Below are positions 43,389 through 57,421 of a DNA stretch of 64,000 nucleotides, piece after piece; within the stretch, counting starts at the first letter, position 1, and the number at the start of each line of letters is the position of its first letter. The stretch is taken from assembly GCF_020510565.1 (NCBI RefSeq), contig NZ_CP075189.1, positions 3,586,501-3,650,500 of the forward strand, read 5' to 3'. Under the pieces are notes generated by a model that was not told the DNA's origin, did no database searches, and saw only the letters and a list, made by a program, of their open reading frames with translations. A program made the translations under genes and the position numbers. The DNA is from Ferribacterium limneticum. Lineage in GTDB: Bacteria; Pseudomonadota; Gammaproteobacteria; Burkholderiales; Rhodocyclaceae.

Positions 43389-43577
43389 ATGGCTGCAAAT
43401 GTTGGCGGTATCGACAAAATCCTTCGCATCGTTGCTGGCGCCGGCCTGATCGGCGCAACTGCTGCCGGCCTACTGCCGGTCTGGGGCTACATTGGCATTG
43501 TGCCGCTGGCCACCGGCTTGATGGGCTGGTGCCCGGCCTACACGCTGTTCGGCATCAAGACCTGCTCGACGAAGTAA
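43389..43577 (+). CDS. DUF2892 membrane protein (YgaP-like membrane part)
   Basis: A 62-residue protein with two short membrane helices (LRIVAGAGLIGATAAGLLPVWG and IGIVPLATGLMGWCPAYTLFG). The family signature G-W-C-P-A-Y-T-L-F-G-I-K-T-C is complete. In E. coli the same domain is fused to a rhodanese (YgaP) and links to sulphur metabolism. It directly follows a Crp-type gene, with 72 bases between that contain TTACATACG and TTGTACACATAA segments where a promoter may lie. It ends before a strong terminator. Confidence 0.93.
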   Translation: MAANVGGIDKILRIVAGAGLIGATAAGLLPVWGYIGIVPLATGLMGWCPAYTLFGIKTCSTK

Positions 43578-43593
43578 ACAACTTCGAGTCCGC

Positions 43594-43620
43594 AAAAAAA
43601 CCCGCTTCGGCGGGTTTTTT
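43594..43620. terminator. Bidirectional terminator between DUF2892 and rsmA
   Basis: AAAAAAACCCGC, loop TTCG, GCGGGTTTTTT (43594-43620). A and T tracts on either side make it functional for both strands. Confidence 0.9.
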
Positions 43621-43638
43621 CATGGGTCCGAACATTTC

Positions 43639-43669
43639 AATTTCGGGCATTTTTTACGGTTGACCGTGG
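43639..43669 (-). repeat. Dispersed uptake-signal-like motif, copy 7
   Basis: Minus strand: CCACGGTCAACCGT, AAAAAAT, GCCCG, AAATT. It is intergenic, between the DUF2892 terminator and the rsmA stop, comparable to uptake signals that often sit near terminators in Neisseria and Haemophilus. Confidence 0.88.
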
Positions 43670-43677
43670 GATTCTCG

Positions 43678-44454
43678 CTACGCCCCGGCGGTCAGGTAAT
43701 TGGCAATGCGCACGTAGTCATCGACCGAAACATCCTCCGGACGCAGGGTCGGGGCGATGCCGAGCTCGGCGAATCCGGCGTCGCTGAGCATGCCTTTCAT
43801 CGTATTGCGCAGCATCTTGCGGCGTTGCGAGAAGGCGGTCAGGACGACCTGCGAGAGCTTTTCCTGGCTCTTGGCATTGAGTTCGGAAACCGGTTTCGGG
43901 ATCAGGCGGACAACGGCTGATTGAACCTTGGGCGGCGGATCGAAGCTTTCCGGCGGCACGTCGATCAGCCATTCGAGATAAAAACGGTATTGCAGCATGA
44001 CCGACATGCGGCCGAAATCGGCATTGCCCGGCTCGGCGACCATGCGCTCGACAACTTCCTTCTGCAGCATGAAATGCATGTCGTGCAGGACGTCGACATA
44101 GTCAGCGAGGTGGAAGAGCAGCGGCGTCGAGATGTTGTAGGGTAGGTTGCCGACCAGGCGCAGGTTCTTGCCAATTTTGGCGAAATCGAAGGCCAGGGCG
44201 TCGCCTTCGTGGATCGTCATACGTTCCGGCGGGTGCTGTTTTTTGAGGCGGGCGATCAGGTCACGGTCGATTTCGACGACGTGCAGGTGATCGACGCGCT
44301 GCATGAGCGGCTCGGTAATCGCCCCCAGACCGGGGCCGATTTCGACGACGACATCGTCGCGCTTCGGGTTGATCGCCGAAACGATGGCGGCGATGACGCC
44401 GTGGTCGACGAGAAAATTCTGGCCGAAGCGTTTGCGGGCGACGTGACCCTTCAT
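43678..44454 (-). CDS. rsmA: 16S rRNA (adenine1518-N6/adenine1519-N6)-dimethyltransferase
   Basis: KsgA/RsmA dimethylates A1518 and A1519 at the end of 30S maturation. The 258-residue product starts [28 protein letters not shown] and has SAM motif I ([12 protein letters not shown]), the [15 protein letters not shown] acid and the catalytic NLPYNIS. It is the last gene of lptD-surA-pdxA-rsmA, an order conserved in Gram-negatives, and its start overlaps pdxA by 4 bases. Confidence 0.97.
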   Translation of the reverse strand: MKGHVARKRFGQNFLVDHGVIAAIVSAINPKRDDVVVEIGPGLGAITEPLMQRVDHLHVVEIDRDLIARLKKQHPPERMTIHEGDALAFDFAKIGKNLRLVGNLPYNISTPLLFHLADYVDVLHDMHFMLQKEVVERMVAEPGNADFGRMSVMLQYRFYLEWLIDVPPESFDPPPKVQSAVVRLIPKPVSELNAKSQEKLSQVVLTAFSQRRKMLRNTMKGMLSDAGFAELGIAPTLRPEDVSVDDYVRIANYLTAGA

Positions 44455-45440
44455 TGTTTTTTCCTTGTGGCCATGCGCGCGGCTTCGGCGACGGCTTCGA
44501 ACAGGCTGCCCGGATCGGCCTTGCCGGTGCCGGCCAGTTCGAGCGCCGTGCCGTGATCGACCGAGGTGCGGATGATGGGCAGGCCGAGCGTGACGTTGAT
44601 GCCTTTGCCGAAGGTGGCGTACTTGAGGGCGGTCAGGCCCTGGTCGTGGTACATGGCGAGCACGGCATCGCCCTGGGCGAGGATGGGCGGCGTGAACATG
44701 GTGTCAGCCGGATATGGGCCGGACAGTTGCATGCCTTCGCCACGTAGCTTTTCGAGCACCGGCGTGATGACTTCGATTTCTTCCATGCCGAGGTAACCAC
44801 CTTCGCCGGCATGCGGGTTGAGACCGGCGACGAGGATGCGCGGCTGCACGATGCCGTACTTGCCGCGCAGATCGGCATGGAGGATGCGCAATGTTTTTTC
44901 CAGCACCTCGGAGGTGATGGCCGCCGAGACGTCCTTGAGCGGCAGATGCGTGGTGGCCAGCGCAACGCGCAGCGGGCCGCGCTCGGTGTCGCCGGCCAGC
45001 ATCATGACGACGAGTGGCGTTCCGGTCTTGTCGGCAAGGTATTCGGTGTGGCCTGTGAAATGCACGCCGGCGTCGTTGATGACGCCTTTATGCACCGGCG
45101 CCGTCGCCATCGCGGCAAATTCGCCGGACTGGCAACCGGCCAGGGCGCGGTCGAGCAGCGCCAGCACGTAGGGGCCGTTTGCGGCATCGAGCTGGCCAGC
45201 TTGCGCGGGTACGGCGAGCGGAATGTGGATAACGGGTAGACTGCCACGGTCAACCGGAATTTTCGGCGAAAAATCGACAATGCGAACCGGCAGCCCGAGC
45301 GCGGCTGCCCGCGCTTCAAGCAGATTGCGGTCACCAAGAATGACCGGCTGGGCATCGCCTTCATAGCCGGCCAGACGCAGGCAGAGCTCCGGACCGATGC
45401 CGGCCGGCTCGCCGCTGGTCACGGCTATGACCGGGGGCAT
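44451..45440 (-). CDS. pdxA: 4-hydroxythreonine-4-phosphate dehydrogenase
   Basis: NAD-dependent enzyme of pyridoxal-phosphate synthesis. The 329-residue product has [12 protein letters not shown] at the N-terminus, the metal-binding histidines in [33 protein letters not shown] and the C-terminal [18 protein letters not shown] 45440 overlaps the surA stop (TGATG); a GTG one codon earlier is also open. The segment [14 protein letters not shown], variable in the family, is partly encoded by a motif copy. Confidence 0.96.
   Translation of the reverse strand: MPPVIAVTSGEPAGIGPELCLRLAGYEGDAQPVILGDRNLLEARAAALGLPVRIVDFSPKIPVDRGSLPVIHIPLAVPAQAGQLDAANGPYVLALLDRALAGCQSGEFAAMATAPVHKGVINDAGVHFTGHTEYLADKTGTPLVVMMLAGDTERGPLRVALATTHLPLKDVSAAITSEVLEKTLRILHADLRGKYGIVQPRILVAGLNPHAGEGGYLGMEEIEVITPVLEKLRGEGMQLSGPYPADTMFTPPILAQGDAVLAMYHDQGLTALKYATFGKGINVTLGLPIIRTSVDHGTALELAGTGKADPGSLFEAVAEAARMATRKKQ
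45244..45275 (+). repeat. Dispersed uptake-signal-like motif, copy 8
   Basis: Plus strand: CCACGGTCAACCGG, AATTTT, CGGCG, AAAAATC. Within pdxA (minus strand), reading as [10 protein letters not shown]. Core is perfect and both A/T tracts are present. Confidence 0.85.
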
Positions 45441-46759
45441 CACTTTTCTTCGAGTCGGTTTTCGACGTAGCTACGGTCACGTAGCTGGCGCAGCCAGTCC
45501 TGGTAGGCTTCATCGAGCTTGCGTTCGCGCAGGGCCTGACGGGCCACGCCGCGCTGGCGCTCTTCGGAAACGTCGCGTTCGCGGCGCTCGATGACCTGGA
45601 TCAGGTGCATGCCGAAGGGCGACTGGACGACCGGACTCAGTTCGTTGATTTTCAGGGAATTCATGGCACGCTCGAATTCCGGTACGGTATCGCCCGGGCT
45701 GAGCCAGCCGAGGTCGCCGCCCTTGGCGGCCGAACCGTCCTGTGAGTTGAGGCGTGCCTGTTCGGCAAAATCGACGCCGTTGACGATGCGGTCGCGAATG
45801 GTTTCGAGCTTGTGCCGCGCATCGGACTCGGAGACCACTTCGTTGATGCGGATCAGGATGTGACGGGGATGCGTCTGCTGCACCGAAGCCGGGGCGCTGC
45901 CGCCGCGCTTGTTGAGCAGCTTGACGACGTGAAAACCGGCCGACGAGCGCAATAGCTCGCTGACCTGGCCGGCCTGCAGCCGGCCGGCCGCTTCGGCGTA
46001 CAGGGACGGCAGGCGATTCAGCGCCCGCCAGCCGAGATCGCCGCCTTGCAAGGCGTCCGGCGCATCGGAGAAGGCGGCGGTCAGTTGGGCAAAATTTTCG
46101 CCGGCCTGCGCCCGTTTGAGCGCCTGCTCGCCGCGCAGACGCAGTTTCTGCAATTGCTCCGGGCTGGCCGACTCCGGCGCGCGCAAGAGGATATGCGCCA
46201 GCTGGTATTCCTCGCCACCGCCACCACTGGCCGCCTGTGTGGCCAGGTAGTTGTCGATTTCGCCATCGGAAATAATCAGTTTGCTGTCGACCTCGCGTTC
46301 GCGCAGGCGAACGGTCACCATCTCGTTGCGAATTTCCTCACGGAACTGGGCGTACTGCACGCCGTCCTTTTCCAGCGCGGCACGGAACTGCGGCAGGGTC
46401 ATCTTGTTGCCGGCGGCAATGCGGCCAATGGCCTGTTCGAGCTGGTTGTCATCGACCCGCATGCCCGAATCGCGGGCGTATTGCAGTTGCACGCGCTCCA
46501 TGATCAGGCGTTCAAGCATCTGACGCTCCAGCACATCCTGCGGCGGCAGCGGCGTTCCCTGCTTCTGCAACTGCTTGAGTGCGGCTTCGAGGCGAGTGCG
46601 CAAATCATAATAAGTGACGACCTCGTCGCCCACGACAGCGACGATGCGGTCGGCTTCGATAGGTTCCTCCGGCGCGGCGGACACGGGATGCGCCAGCAGG
46701 CCGCCGAGGCAGCAGATGAGGACAAGCAGGGTGCGAATAAATGGGGTCATGGTCTTCAT
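45440..46759 (-). CDS. surA: Periplasmic chaperone/peptidyl-prolyl isomerase SurA
   Basis: Chaperone for outer-membrane beta-barrels. The 439-residue product has a signal peptide ([24 protein letters not shown]), an N-terminal SurA domain ([30 protein letters not shown]) and two parvulin domains, each beginning with a HILLR/HILIR motif (about residues 190 and 300). The overlap with lptD (4 bases) and pdxA shows one operon. An inner ATG three codons later is an equally plausible start. Confidence 0.96.
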   Translation of the reverse strand: MKTMTPFIRTLLVLICCLGGLLAHPVSAAPEEPIEADRIVAVVGDEVVTYYDLRTRLEAALKQLQKQGTPLPPQDVLERQMLERLIMERVQLQYARDSGMRVDDNQLEQAIGRIAAGNKMTLPQFRAALEKDGVQYAQFREEIRNEMVTVRLREREVDSKLIISDGEIDNYLATQAASGGGGEEYQLAHILLRAPESASPEQLQKLRLRGEQALKRAQAGENFAQLTAAFSDAPDALQGGDLGWRALNRLPSLYAEAAGRLQAGQVSELLRSSAGFHVVKLLNKRGGSAPASVQQTHPRHILIRINEVVSESDARHKLETIRDRIVNGVDFAEQARLNSQDGSAAKGGDLGWLSPGDTVPEFERAMNSLKINELSPVVQSPFGMHLIQVIERRERDVSEERQRGVARQALRERKLDEAYQDWLRQLRDRSYVENRLEEK

Positions 46760-49305
46760 TGGGAGGTGAGCAGGCTGCTGCTATTGGGCAACTCGTTGAT
46801 CTTGCCATAGCCCGGAATACTACGCCGGAGCAGGCCTATCGGATTGGTGCCGATACTACCGAAATCGTTGAGTTCCAGCTGGAAAAACAGCGTGTCGTTG
46901 GGGGTACCGGAAATCGCCGCCAGGCGCTGACCGACAACGCGAACGGCCCAGCAACCGGCGTTGTACTCGACACCGGCAATCGACTCAAGGGTCTTCTTGT
47001 CACGCAGCGAATAGTTGTAGCGGCCGACGGCGTACCACTTCGAGGCGATCGGCCACTGGCCGGCGACATCGATCTGGTCGACGGTCGAATCGCCGGTCAG
47101 CGGATTGCGCGTATAGCGATAACTGCCTGACAGTACCTTGCCGAGCTCCGGCTGGAAGCGTACACCGGCCGAGAAACGTTCGCTGACGTTGTCGCGGAAG
47201 TTGTACTCCCAGGCCACGTCGGTATAGGTTTTTGGCGCAACCAGGCCGTTGACCGCAGCGACCAGATTGGAAAAATCGGCAGTGCGCGCCGTCTCGCCGG
47301 TAATCGCAACGCGCTGCGGCTTGAAATAGTGACGCTGGCCGACCATGGCCTTGAAACGCTCGACACCGGTTTCGCCGTCGAGCAGGCGCGTCGTCACGGC
47401 GGCGGTCAGCTGATTGGCATCGTTGATCCGGTCGTAGCCGCTGTAGCGGTTTTCGGAAAAGATCTGGGCGAAGTTGAAGTCGGACAGCGCTGTATCGAAG
47501 AGCGGAATCTGACTCTGATCGTTGTACGGAATATTCACGTAGTAGAGGCGCGGCTCCAGCGTCTGGATGTAGCCGTTGCCAAACCAGTCGCCCTCGCGTT
47601 CGAAAACCATCGTCGAATCGAGCGTGAAGGTCGGCAGAACGCGGTTGAAGCTGCTCTCCTGACCGACCAGCTGATTGCTCAATCCATAGTGGCTCATGTG
47701 CAGGCCGACCTTGGGCGTAATCTGGAAGGCCGGATGGACGAGGGGCAGCGAGACCTGTGGATAGAAGACGAGACGGTCGCCCTGTATCTTCGTGCTATCG
47801 ACATGGGTGAAGCGCGAGAACTGGCCGATCATGCTGAGATCGGTGTGCAGCACATTCGGCCGGTAGCCGGTGATGTTGAGCTGCGGCTCGAGAGAATAAG
47901 GACGGGTGATCGGCACCAACGGGTCCAGTTGCAGGGTCTGGTAACGCAAGACCTGCATGCTGCTCTGCAGCCAGGGCGACGGCGCGTAGCTCAGCGAAAC
48001 CTGCTTGGGCAACTGCGTCGCGGAGGTCTGCAACAGGCGGGACGACAGATCCTGCCAGTAGTAATCGTCGGAAACGCCGTTCCAGTTGATGGCGGCCGAT
48101 ACCCCTTGCCCGAGGTTGTGCTGATGCTGGATCCGGTAACCATAGCGTTGACGATTCGCCGACTCGTCGTTCGGCAGATACTCAACGCGGGTCACACCCT
48201 GAAAATTGTGGTCGAGGTAGCGAGCCTCGACCCCGAGCTGGAAGCCACGCTTGCTCATGTAACGCGGAAACAGCGTCAGGTCGTAGTTCGGCGCGATGTT
48301 CCAGTAATAGGGCAGGGTGAAATCGACGCCACTGCGCGTCGAGGTCGAGAAATGCGGGTGCAGAATGCCGGAACGGCGCTGGCCGTTGAGCGAAAACGAA
48401 GCGATCGGTGAATAAAAGAGCGGCACACCGCCGAACCACAGCGATGCGTGCTTGGCCGTGCCTTCATTGTTGTCGTAATCGAGGTGCGTTTCCGCGGTTT
48501 GCAGGTACCAGTCTTCCTGCCCAGGCTTGCAGGTCGAAAAGGAATTCGAGAAGAAGGTGTACTGGTTTTCGCCCTCAAACTCGACACGTTCCGCCCGGCC
48601 GTTTGCTTCCGTCGGGCGCTGCGGCGGCGATTGCGTCGGCAGGCCGTAGCTGTTCGCGACATTGAGCATCATCGGCGCGCCGGAGGTATTGGCGTTGGTG
48701 CCGGCGACCGTCACGACAGTCGGCGTCGAGCTGTAGAACTTGCTCGGCGTTTCCTTGAGAATACGGTAGCGCACGTCTTCGGCCGAGCCGATTTGCTCGT
48801 CGAGTTTCATCTTCAAATGCGGCGTATCGATTTCGGTGCCGTCCTGCAGCACACGCACCGAGCCAAAGGCCTCGATCTCGTCGTCGAGCATACGATAAGT
48901 CAGACGGTCGGCGAGAATCAGCGAACCGGTCTTGCGCAGTTCGACATTGCCTTCGGCGACCGTAAGCTCTTCTGCCTGACCTTCGATCTGTTCGGCGCTG
49001 AGAAACAGCGGGTAATCGTCATCTTTCTTCAGCACGGCCGGAAACTCGATGCCGACCACAGCCGGCGTCGACGCTTGGCGCTTCTTGCCCTGCACATTGA
49101 AACGGCGTTCCTGACGCAGGCGAAGCGGCACATCGGCGGCCGCCAACAGCATGACTTCGGGCGACTCCACCGGCGCCTCGGCACTCAATCCGCCCCCCGA
49201 AAGCTGCAGGCGCAGCACGTCGTCGGCGGCATGGCTCGCCTGCGCCCCGACAAACAGGCAGCAGACGAAAACAGCGAGCGGACGGCGCGAAAAACCGGGC
49301 ATCAA
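46756..49305 (-). CDS. lptD: LPS-assembly outer-membrane protein LptD
   Basis: Inserts lipopolysaccharide into the outer leaflet of the outer membrane, with LptE. The 849-residue product has a signal peptide ([20 protein letters not shown]), an N-terminal beta-jellyroll/OstA domain ([30 protein letters not shown]), and a long C-terminal beta-barrel ending in a region of aromatic strands ([32 protein letters not shown]). It is first in the lptD-surA-pdxA-rsmA operon and divergent from amgK, with 88 bases between. Confidence 0.96.
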   Translation of the reverse strand: MMPGFSRRPLAVFVCCLFVGAQASHAADDVLRLQLSGGGLSAEAPVESPEVMLLAAADVPLRLRQERRFNVQGKKRQASTPAVVGIEFPAVLKKDDDYPLFLSAEQIEGQAEELTVAEGNVELRKTGSLILADRLTYRMLDDEIEAFGSVRVLQDGTEIDTPHLKMKLDEQIGSAEDVRYRILKETPSKFYSSTPTVVTVAGTNANTSGAPMMLNVANSYGLPTQSPPQRPTEANGRAERVEFEGENQYTFFSNSFSTCKPGQEDWYLQTAETHLDYDNNEGTAKHASLWFGGVPLFYSPIASFSLNGQRRSGILHPHFSTSTRSGVDFTLPYYWNIAPNYDLTLFPRYMSKRGFQLGVEARYLDHNFQGVTRVEYLPNDESANRQRYGYRIQHQHNLGQGVSAAINWNGVSDDYYWQDLSSRLLQTSATQLPKQVSLSYAPSPWLQSSMQVLRYQTLQLDPLVPITRPYSLEPQLNITGYRPNVLHTDLSMIGQFSRFTHVDSTKIQGDRLVFYPQVSLPLVHPAFQITPKVGLHMSHYGLSNQLVGQESSFNRVLPTFTLDSTMVFEREGDWFGNGYIQTLEPRLYYVNIPYNDQSQIPLFDTALSDFNFAQIFSENRYSGYDRINDANQLTAAVTTRLLDGETGVERFKAMVGQRHYFKPQRVAITGETARTADFSNLVAAVNGLVAPKTYTDVAWEYNFRDNVSERFSAGVRFQPELGKVLSGSYRYTRNPLTGDSTVDQIDVAGQWPIASKWYAVGRYNYSLRDKKTLESIAGVEYNAGCWAVRVVGQRLAAISGTPNDTLFFQLELNDFGSIGTNPIGLLRRSIPGYGKINELPNSSSLLTSQ

Positions 49306-49393
49306 GGCAATCAGTAGTGGTTTGGGACCGGAACGGCCGATGCCCGAGTGTTAAAATCGCGCCATTTTACAACGAAGCGAACCCTAGCCGCTT

Positions 49394-52394
<3,001 letters not shown>

Positions 52395-52402
<8 letters not shown>

Positions 52403-53540
52403 GCCCGTTGTCGAAAACGTCGACATCCTGATCATCGGCGCCGGCCCGGTCGGCATGACCCTGCATCTGGCGCTCGCCGCCGGCGGTCAGAAATCGCTGC
52501 TCATTGACCGTCGACCGCAGCAAGCTCAGCAAGACGACCCGCGCGCCCTCGCACTGTCGCACGGCGCCCGCCAGTTGCTGGAACAGATCAACAGCTGGCC
52601 GACGCGCGCCGCGACGCCGATCGAAACCATCCACATCTCGCAAAAGGACGGTTTCGGCCGGACGCTGATCGACCACCGGGAATACGACCTGCCCGCCCTC
52701 GGCTACGTCGTCCGCTACCGCGATCTGGCCGGTGCGCTGGCAAAAAACCTGGCCGCCGATGCCGTGCTCGCCGAAGCAGAAATCCTCGACATCACGCCCG
52801 ACGACGACGGCGTCACGGTAGCGCTGCGCCATGCCGGCCAGTTGCGCACCATCCGGACCAAGCTGCTCGTCCACGCCGAAGGCACGCCCGGCGACGATCC
52901 GGCCGTCAAGGTCAGCGACTACGAACAGCATGCCGTTATCTGCGAAGTCACCCCAACGCCGGGCCACAACAAGCGCGCCTGGGAACGCTTCACCCCCGAC
53001 GGCCCGCTCGCCCTGCTGCCGCTCGGCGACGAATTCTCCATCGTGTTCACCCTGCCGCCAGCCAAGGCCGACGCCGTCATGGCGATGGACGACGACACCT
53101 TCATTGCCGCCCTGCAACAACAGTTCGGCCAACGCCTGCGCTTCGCCAAGCCCGGCATACGCAGCCGCTTCCCGCTCTTTCTTCGCCTGCGCGGCACCCT
53201 GGTCAAGGGCAACGAAGTGTGGATCGGCAACACGGCGCAAACCCTGCACCCTGTCTCCGGCCAAGGCTTCAACCTCGGCATCCGCGACGCCTGGCAACTA
53301 TCCGAAATTTTGCTCAAAAACGGCGTTGACCGTAGCAATCTGGCCACCTACGCCGCCAGTCGCCGCCTCGACCGCCGCGCCAGCGCCTTCTTCACCGACC
53401 AGATCGTCCGCACCTTCTCCAACGACTTCGCCCCGCTCAAACTCGCCCGCGGCCTCGGTCTGCTCGCCCTCGACATCTGCCCGCCGGCCCGCCATTTCGT
53501 CGCCAAGCGCATGATCTGGGGCGCCCGCGCCTGGCCTTGA
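52395..53540 (+). CDS. ubiH: UbiH/UbiF/VisC-type FAD monooxygenase
   Basis: A flavin hydroxylase of ubiquinone synthesis, 381 residues. The FAD-binding site is ILIIGAGPVGMTLHLALAAGG, and the conserved GNTAQTLHPVSGQGFNLGIRDAW (about residues 275-297) is the signature of this family. Position next to pepP recalls E. coli pepP-ubiH-ubiI. The ring position hydroxylated cannot be decided by eye, so the symbol is by family. A motif copy underlies LLKNGVDRSNLA. The start overlaps pepP by 8 bases. Confidence 0.88.
53304..53335 (-). repeat. Dispersed uptake-signal-like motif, copy 10 (degenerate)
   Basis: Minus strand: CTACGGTCAACGCCG, TTTTTGAGC, AAAATTTC. Within the ubiH-like gene, reading LLKNGVDRSN. 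The core diverges after CAAC, so this is one of the weakest copies. Confidence 0.55.
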
Positions 53541-53607
53541 TCCAGACCAAAGGCGGCAAGCCCGGGCATCGGTTACAGTGCCGCTCCGCCCATCCTCCCA
53601 CCGACGC

Positions 53608-54480
53608 ATGAAAACAAGTACCGCCTGGTTCTTCGCCTGCCGCCCGAAGACGCTCTCCGTATCGCTGTCGCCAGTACTCGTCGGGACGGCCATCGCCTGG
53701 CACGACAGCAGCACGCGGCTCTGGCTGCCGCTCCTCGCCGCCGCACTCGGCGCCGCCTTCATCCAGATCGGCACCAATCTGTTCAACGACGTCGGCGATT
53801 TCCTGCGCGGTACCGACACACCGGGCCGCCTCGGCCCGAAACGCGCCACCGCCGAAGGCTGGCTGACACCGAACAAGGTCAAGACCGGCGCCTGGCTCAG
53901 TTTCGCCTTGGCCTTCCTGTGCGGCATCTATCTGGTCGCCCACGGCGGCTGGCCCATCGTCGCCATCGGCCTCGCCTCGCTGGCCGCCGGCTGGGCCTAC
54001 ACCGGCGGGCCGAAGCCAATTGCCTACGGGCCGCTCGGTGAAATCTTCGTTTTTATTTTTTTCGGCCTGGTCGCGGTCGGCGGCAGTTATTACCTGCAAA
54101 CCTTTGGCCTGACGCCCACCGCACTGCTGGCCGCAACGCTGGTCGGCCTCCACGCCGCGGCCGTGATCACCGTCAACAATTACCGCGACCTCGACGGCGA
54201 TGCCAAAAGCGGCAAACGCACGCTGGCCGTCCGCCTTGGCCGGCCACTGACTCGCCACCTCTACGCCGCCGAAATGCTTGCCCCCTACGCCTTGCTGCCG
54301 CTGCTCGCCGACCTCGGCTGGCCGTGCGCCCTGCCACTGCTGTCGCTGCCGCTCGCCGTCAAACTGATCCGCCGCTTCCACCGCGAAGCCCCCGGCCCGG
54401 GGTTCAACAACATCCTCGCCGCGACAGCCGGACTGCAACTTATTTTTGCTTTGCTGTTAACCCTGAGCTTCACGATTTGA
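53608..54480 (+). CDS. menA: UbiA/MenA-type polyprenyltransferase
   Basis: A 290-residue inner-membrane prenyltransferase with about eight helices. The two Asp-rich sites are NLFNDVGDFLRGTD (about residue 60) and NNYRDLDGDAKSGKRTLAV (about 190), as in MenA, which prenylates 1,4-dihydroxy-2-naphthoate. MenA fits better than UbiA from the N-terminal CRPKTLSVSLSPVLVGTA. No other men gene is in the window, so the symbol is tentative. It follows ubiH after 67 bases. Confidence 0.82.
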   Translation: MKTSTAWFFACRPKTLSVSLSPVLVGTAIAWHDSSTRLWLPLLAAALGAAFIQIGTNLFNDVGDFLRGTDTPGRLGPKRATAEGWLTPNKVKTGAWLSFALAFLCGIYLVAHGGWPIVAIGLASLAAGWAYTGGPKPIAYGPLGEIFVFIFFGLVAVGGSYYLQTFGLTPTALLAATLVGLHAAAVITVNNYRDLDGDAKSGKRTLAVRLGRPLTRHLYAAEMLAPYALLPLLADLGWPCALPLLSLPLAVKLIRRFHREAPGPGFNNILAATAGLQLIFALLLTLSFTI

Positions 54481-54549
54481 CTATTTTTTAGGCGCCAACT
54501 CAGGTAAAATTCCCGGCTTCCCGAGATTCACCAGAGCCCTCGTACGCCC

Positions 54550-55566
54550 ATGGAATTTGCCGGTTTCCAGCTCCGAAATAATTTGTTTGTTGCTCCCATG
54601 GCCGGCGTGACGGATCGTCCTTTCCGCCAGTTGTGCAAGAAGATGGGCGCCGGGCTGGCTGTCTCTGAAATGGTCACCTCGAACTCGCTGCTCTACGGCA
54701 GCAAGAAGACGTTGCGCCGGGCCAACCACGAAGGCGAAGTCGCGCCGATCTCCGTACAGATCGCCGGCGCCGACCCGGCCATGATGGCCGAAGCGGCCAA
54801 GCACAACGTCGACAACGGCGCCCAGATCATCGACATCAACATGGGCTGCCCGGCCAAGAAAGTCTGCAACGTCATGGCCGGCTCGGCGCTGATGCAGGAC
54901 GAGGAGCAGGTCGGCCGCATTCTCGATGCCGTCGTCGCCGCCGTCCCGAACACCCCGGTCACCCTCAAATTCCGCACCGGTTGGAACATCGCCAACAAGA
55001 ACGCCCCGACCATTGCGCGCATCGCCGAATCCGCCGGCATCCGTGCCGTCGCCATCCACGGCCGGACGCGCTGCCAGCAATACACCGGCGAAGCCGAATA
55101 CGACACCATCGCGCTGGTCAAGACGCTGATCCGCATTCCGGTCATCGCCAACGGCGACATCACGACGCCGGAAAAGGCCAAGCACGTGCTCGATGTCACC
55201 GGCGCCGACGGCATCATGATCGGCCGCGCCGCCCAGGGCCGTCCCTGGCTGTTCCGCGAGATCGAACACTTTCTGAAAACCGGCGAGCATCTGCCGCCGG
55301 CCAGGGTCACCGAGATTCACAGCATCCTGCTGGCGCATCTCGAAGACCTTTACGCTTTCTACGGCCCGGAAACGGGGTTCAAGGTCGCCCGCAAGCACAT
55401 CTCCTGGTACACCAAGGGATTGGTCGGCTCGGCGGCCTTCCGCAAGGAAATGAACGTCCTGCCCAGCATCGAACAACAGATGCAGGCAGTGAACGAGTTT
55501 TTCATCCGCCAGGCGGAAGAAAACGATATTTTAAAATATGACAAAGAGGAGGCGTTGGCAGCATGA
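54550..55566 (+). CDS. dusB: tRNA-dihydrouridine synthase B
   Basis: An FMN-dependent enzyme reducing uridine in tRNA D-loops. The 338-residue product shows APMAGVTDRPFRQLCKKMGAGLAVSEM, the active-site Cys in NMGCPAKKVCNVMAGSALM, IHGRTRCQQYTGEAEY and IANGDITTPEKAKHVL. It precedes fis with a 4-base overlap, as in enterobacteria, and so is probably growth-phase regulated with it. Confidence 0.96.
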   Translation: MEFAGFQLRNNLFVAPMAGVTDRPFRQLCKKMGAGLAVSEMVTSNSLLYGSKKTLRRANHEGEVAPISVQIAGADPAMMAEAAKHNVDNGAQIIDINMGCPAKKVCNVMAGSALMQDEEQVGRILDAVVAAVPNTPVTLKFRTGWNIANKNAPTIARIAESAGIRAVAIHGRTRCQQYTGEAEYDTIALVKTLIRIPVIANGDITTPEKAKHVLDVTGADGIMIGRAAQGRPWLFREIEHFLKTGEHLPPARVTEIHSILLAHLEDLYAFYGPETGFKVARKHISWYTKGLVGSAAFRKEMNVLPSIEQQMQAVNEFFIRQAEENDILKYDKEEALAA

Positions 55567-55796
55567 GCCAACATGATTTGGGGCAGTGCGTCATCAACGC
55601 ACTGGAGCAGTATTTCCGCGATCTGGACGGGGAAAAGCCGGGCGCGATCTATGACATGGTTTTGAAGAGCGTCGAAAAACCGATGCTCGAAGTGGTGCTC
55701 GCCAAGGCCGGCACCAACCAGACGCTGGCGGCGGAGATGCTCGGCATCAACCGCAATACCCTGCGCAAGAAACTCACCGAACACCAACTACTGTAA
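55563..55796 (+). CDS. fis: DNA-binding protein Fis
   Basis: Nucleoid-associated regulator, 77 residues. The C-terminal helix-turn-helix is [30 protein letters not shown]. The N-terminal beta-arm region (about 20 residues shorter than in E. coli Fis) is reduced, as in other betaproteobacteria. It is translationally coupled to dusB by 4 bases and lies 5 bases before purH. Confidence 0.95.
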   Translation: MSQHDLGQCVINALEQYFRDLDGEKPGAIYDMVLKSVEKPMLEVVLAKAGTNQTLAAEMLGINRNTLRKKLTEHQLL

Positions 55797-55801
55797 TCGC
55801 C

Positions 55802-57394
55802 ATGACCATCAAGCAAGCACTGATTTCCGTTTCCGACAAAACCGGCGTTCTTGAATTCGCCCAGGGCCTCGCCGCCCAAGGCGTCAAGCTGCTGTCCACC
55901 GGCGGCACCGCCAAAATGCTGCGTGACGCCGGCCTCGCCGTCACCGAAATCGGCGACTACACCGGCTTCCCGGAAATGCTCGACGGTCGCGTCAAGACCC
56001 TGCACCCGAAGGTGCACGGCGGCATCCTGGCCCGTCGTGATCTGCCGGAACACCTGGCGACCATCGAAGCGCACGGCATTCCGACCATCGACATCGTCTG
56101 CGTCAACCTCTACCCCTTCGCCGCGACCATCGCCAAGGCTGGCGTGACGCTGGAAGATGCCATCGAGAACATCGACATCGGTGGTCCGGCCATGGTCCGC
56201 TCCTCGGCCAAGAACTATGCCGGCGTCGCCATCGTCACCGATCCGGAAGACTACGCTCCGCTGCTCGCCGAAATGAAGGCCAATGCCGGCGCCCTGCAAC
56301 TGGCGACGCGTTTCGGTCTGGCCAAGAAGGCCTTCACCCACACCGCCCGCTACGACAGCATGATCGCCAACTGGCTGACCGGCCTGGACGAAGGCGCCGA
56401 AGCCAAGCCGGCCGACGCCGCTCCGGTGCCGGCCATCTTCCCGGCCAAGCTGCAACTGGCCTTCGACCGCACGGAAATCCTGCGTTACGGCGAAAACTCG
56501 CACCAGTCCGCCGCCTTCTACCGCGAACCGAACCCGGTTGCCGGCAGCATCGCCGCCTACACCCAGTTGCAAGGCAAGGAACTGTCCTACAACAACATCG
56601 CCGACTCCGATGCCGCCTGGGAATGCGTCAAGTCCTTCGACGCCCCGGCCTGCGTTATCGTCAAGCACGCCAACCCGTGCGGTGTGGCCATTGACGGCAC
56701 GCTGCTCGGCGCTTATGAAAAGTCCTTCAAGACCGACTCGACCTCGGCCTTCGGCGGCATCATCGCCTTCAACGGCGAAGTCGGCCTCGATGTGGTGAAC
56801 GCCATGAACGAGCGCAAGCACTTCGTCGAAGTGCTGATCGCCCCATCCTTCACAGCTGAAGCGAAGGCCGCGCTGGCCGGCAAGACCAACCTGCGCGTCC
56901 TCGTCGTGCCGATTTCCCGCGTACTGAACACGCTGGAATTCAAGCGCGTCGGTGGCGGCCTGCTCGTCCAGACGCCGGACGATTTCACGGCGCAGGCTTC
57001 CGGCCTGAAGATCGTCACCAAGGTTCAGCCAACTGCCCAGCAGATCGAAGACCTGCTCTTCGCCGAGCGCGTCGCCAAGTTCGTCAAGTCCAACGCCATC
57101 GTCTTCTGCGGCAATGGCATGACCCTCGGCGTCGGTGCAGGACAAATGAGCCGGGTCGATTCGACCAAGATCGCCAGCATCAAGGCCCAGCACGCTGGCC
57201 TCGACCTCAACGGTTCGGTCGTTGCGTCGGATGCCTTCTTCCCGTTCCGCGATGGCGTCGATGTGCTGGCTGCGGCCGGGGCCAAGGCCGTCATCCAGCC
57301 GGGCGGTTCAATGCGCGACGAGGAAGTCATCGCAGCGGCCGACGAACATGGTCTGGCCATGGTCTTCACCGGCGCCCGTCACTTCCGTCACTAA
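55802..57394 (+). CDS. purH: Bifunctional AICAR formyltransferase/IMP cyclohydrolase
   Basis: Final two steps of purine synthesis to IMP. The 530-residue product has the N-terminal MGS/cyclohydrolase domain ([33 protein letters not shown] and [20 protein letters not shown]) and the C-terminal transformylase with the catalytic Lys-His in [10 protein letters not shown] (about residue 290). It is in a dusB-fis-purH-purD cluster; 27 bases separate it from purD. Confidence 0.96.
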   Translation: MTIKQALISVSDKTGVLEFAQGLAAQGVKLLSTGGTAKMLRDAGLAVTEIGDYTGFPEMLDGRVKTLHPKVHGGILARRDLPEHLATIEAHGIPTIDIVCVNLYPFAATIAKAGVTLEDAIENIDIGGPAMVRSSAKNYAGVAIVTDPEDYAPLLAEMKANAGALQLATRFGLAKKAFTHTARYDSMIANWLTGLDEGAEAKPADAAPVPAIFPAKLQLAFDRTEILRYGENSHQSAAFYREPNPVAGSIAAYTQLQGKELSYNNIADSDAAWECVKSFDAPACVIVKHANPCGVAIDGTLLGAYEKSFKTDSTSAFGGIIAFNGEVGLDVVNAMNERKHFVEVLIAPSFTAEAKAALAGKTNLRVLVVPISRVLNTLEFKRVGGGLLVQTPDDFTAQASGLKIVTKVQPTAQQIEDLLFAERVAKFVKSNAIVFCGNGMTLGVGAGQMSRVDSTKIASIKAQHAGLDLNGSVVASDAFFPFRDGVDVLAAAGAKAVIQPGGSMRDEEVIAAADEHGLAMVFTGARHFRH

Positions 57395-57421
57395 TAAAAC
57401 AAAACCCAACAGAGATCAGCC

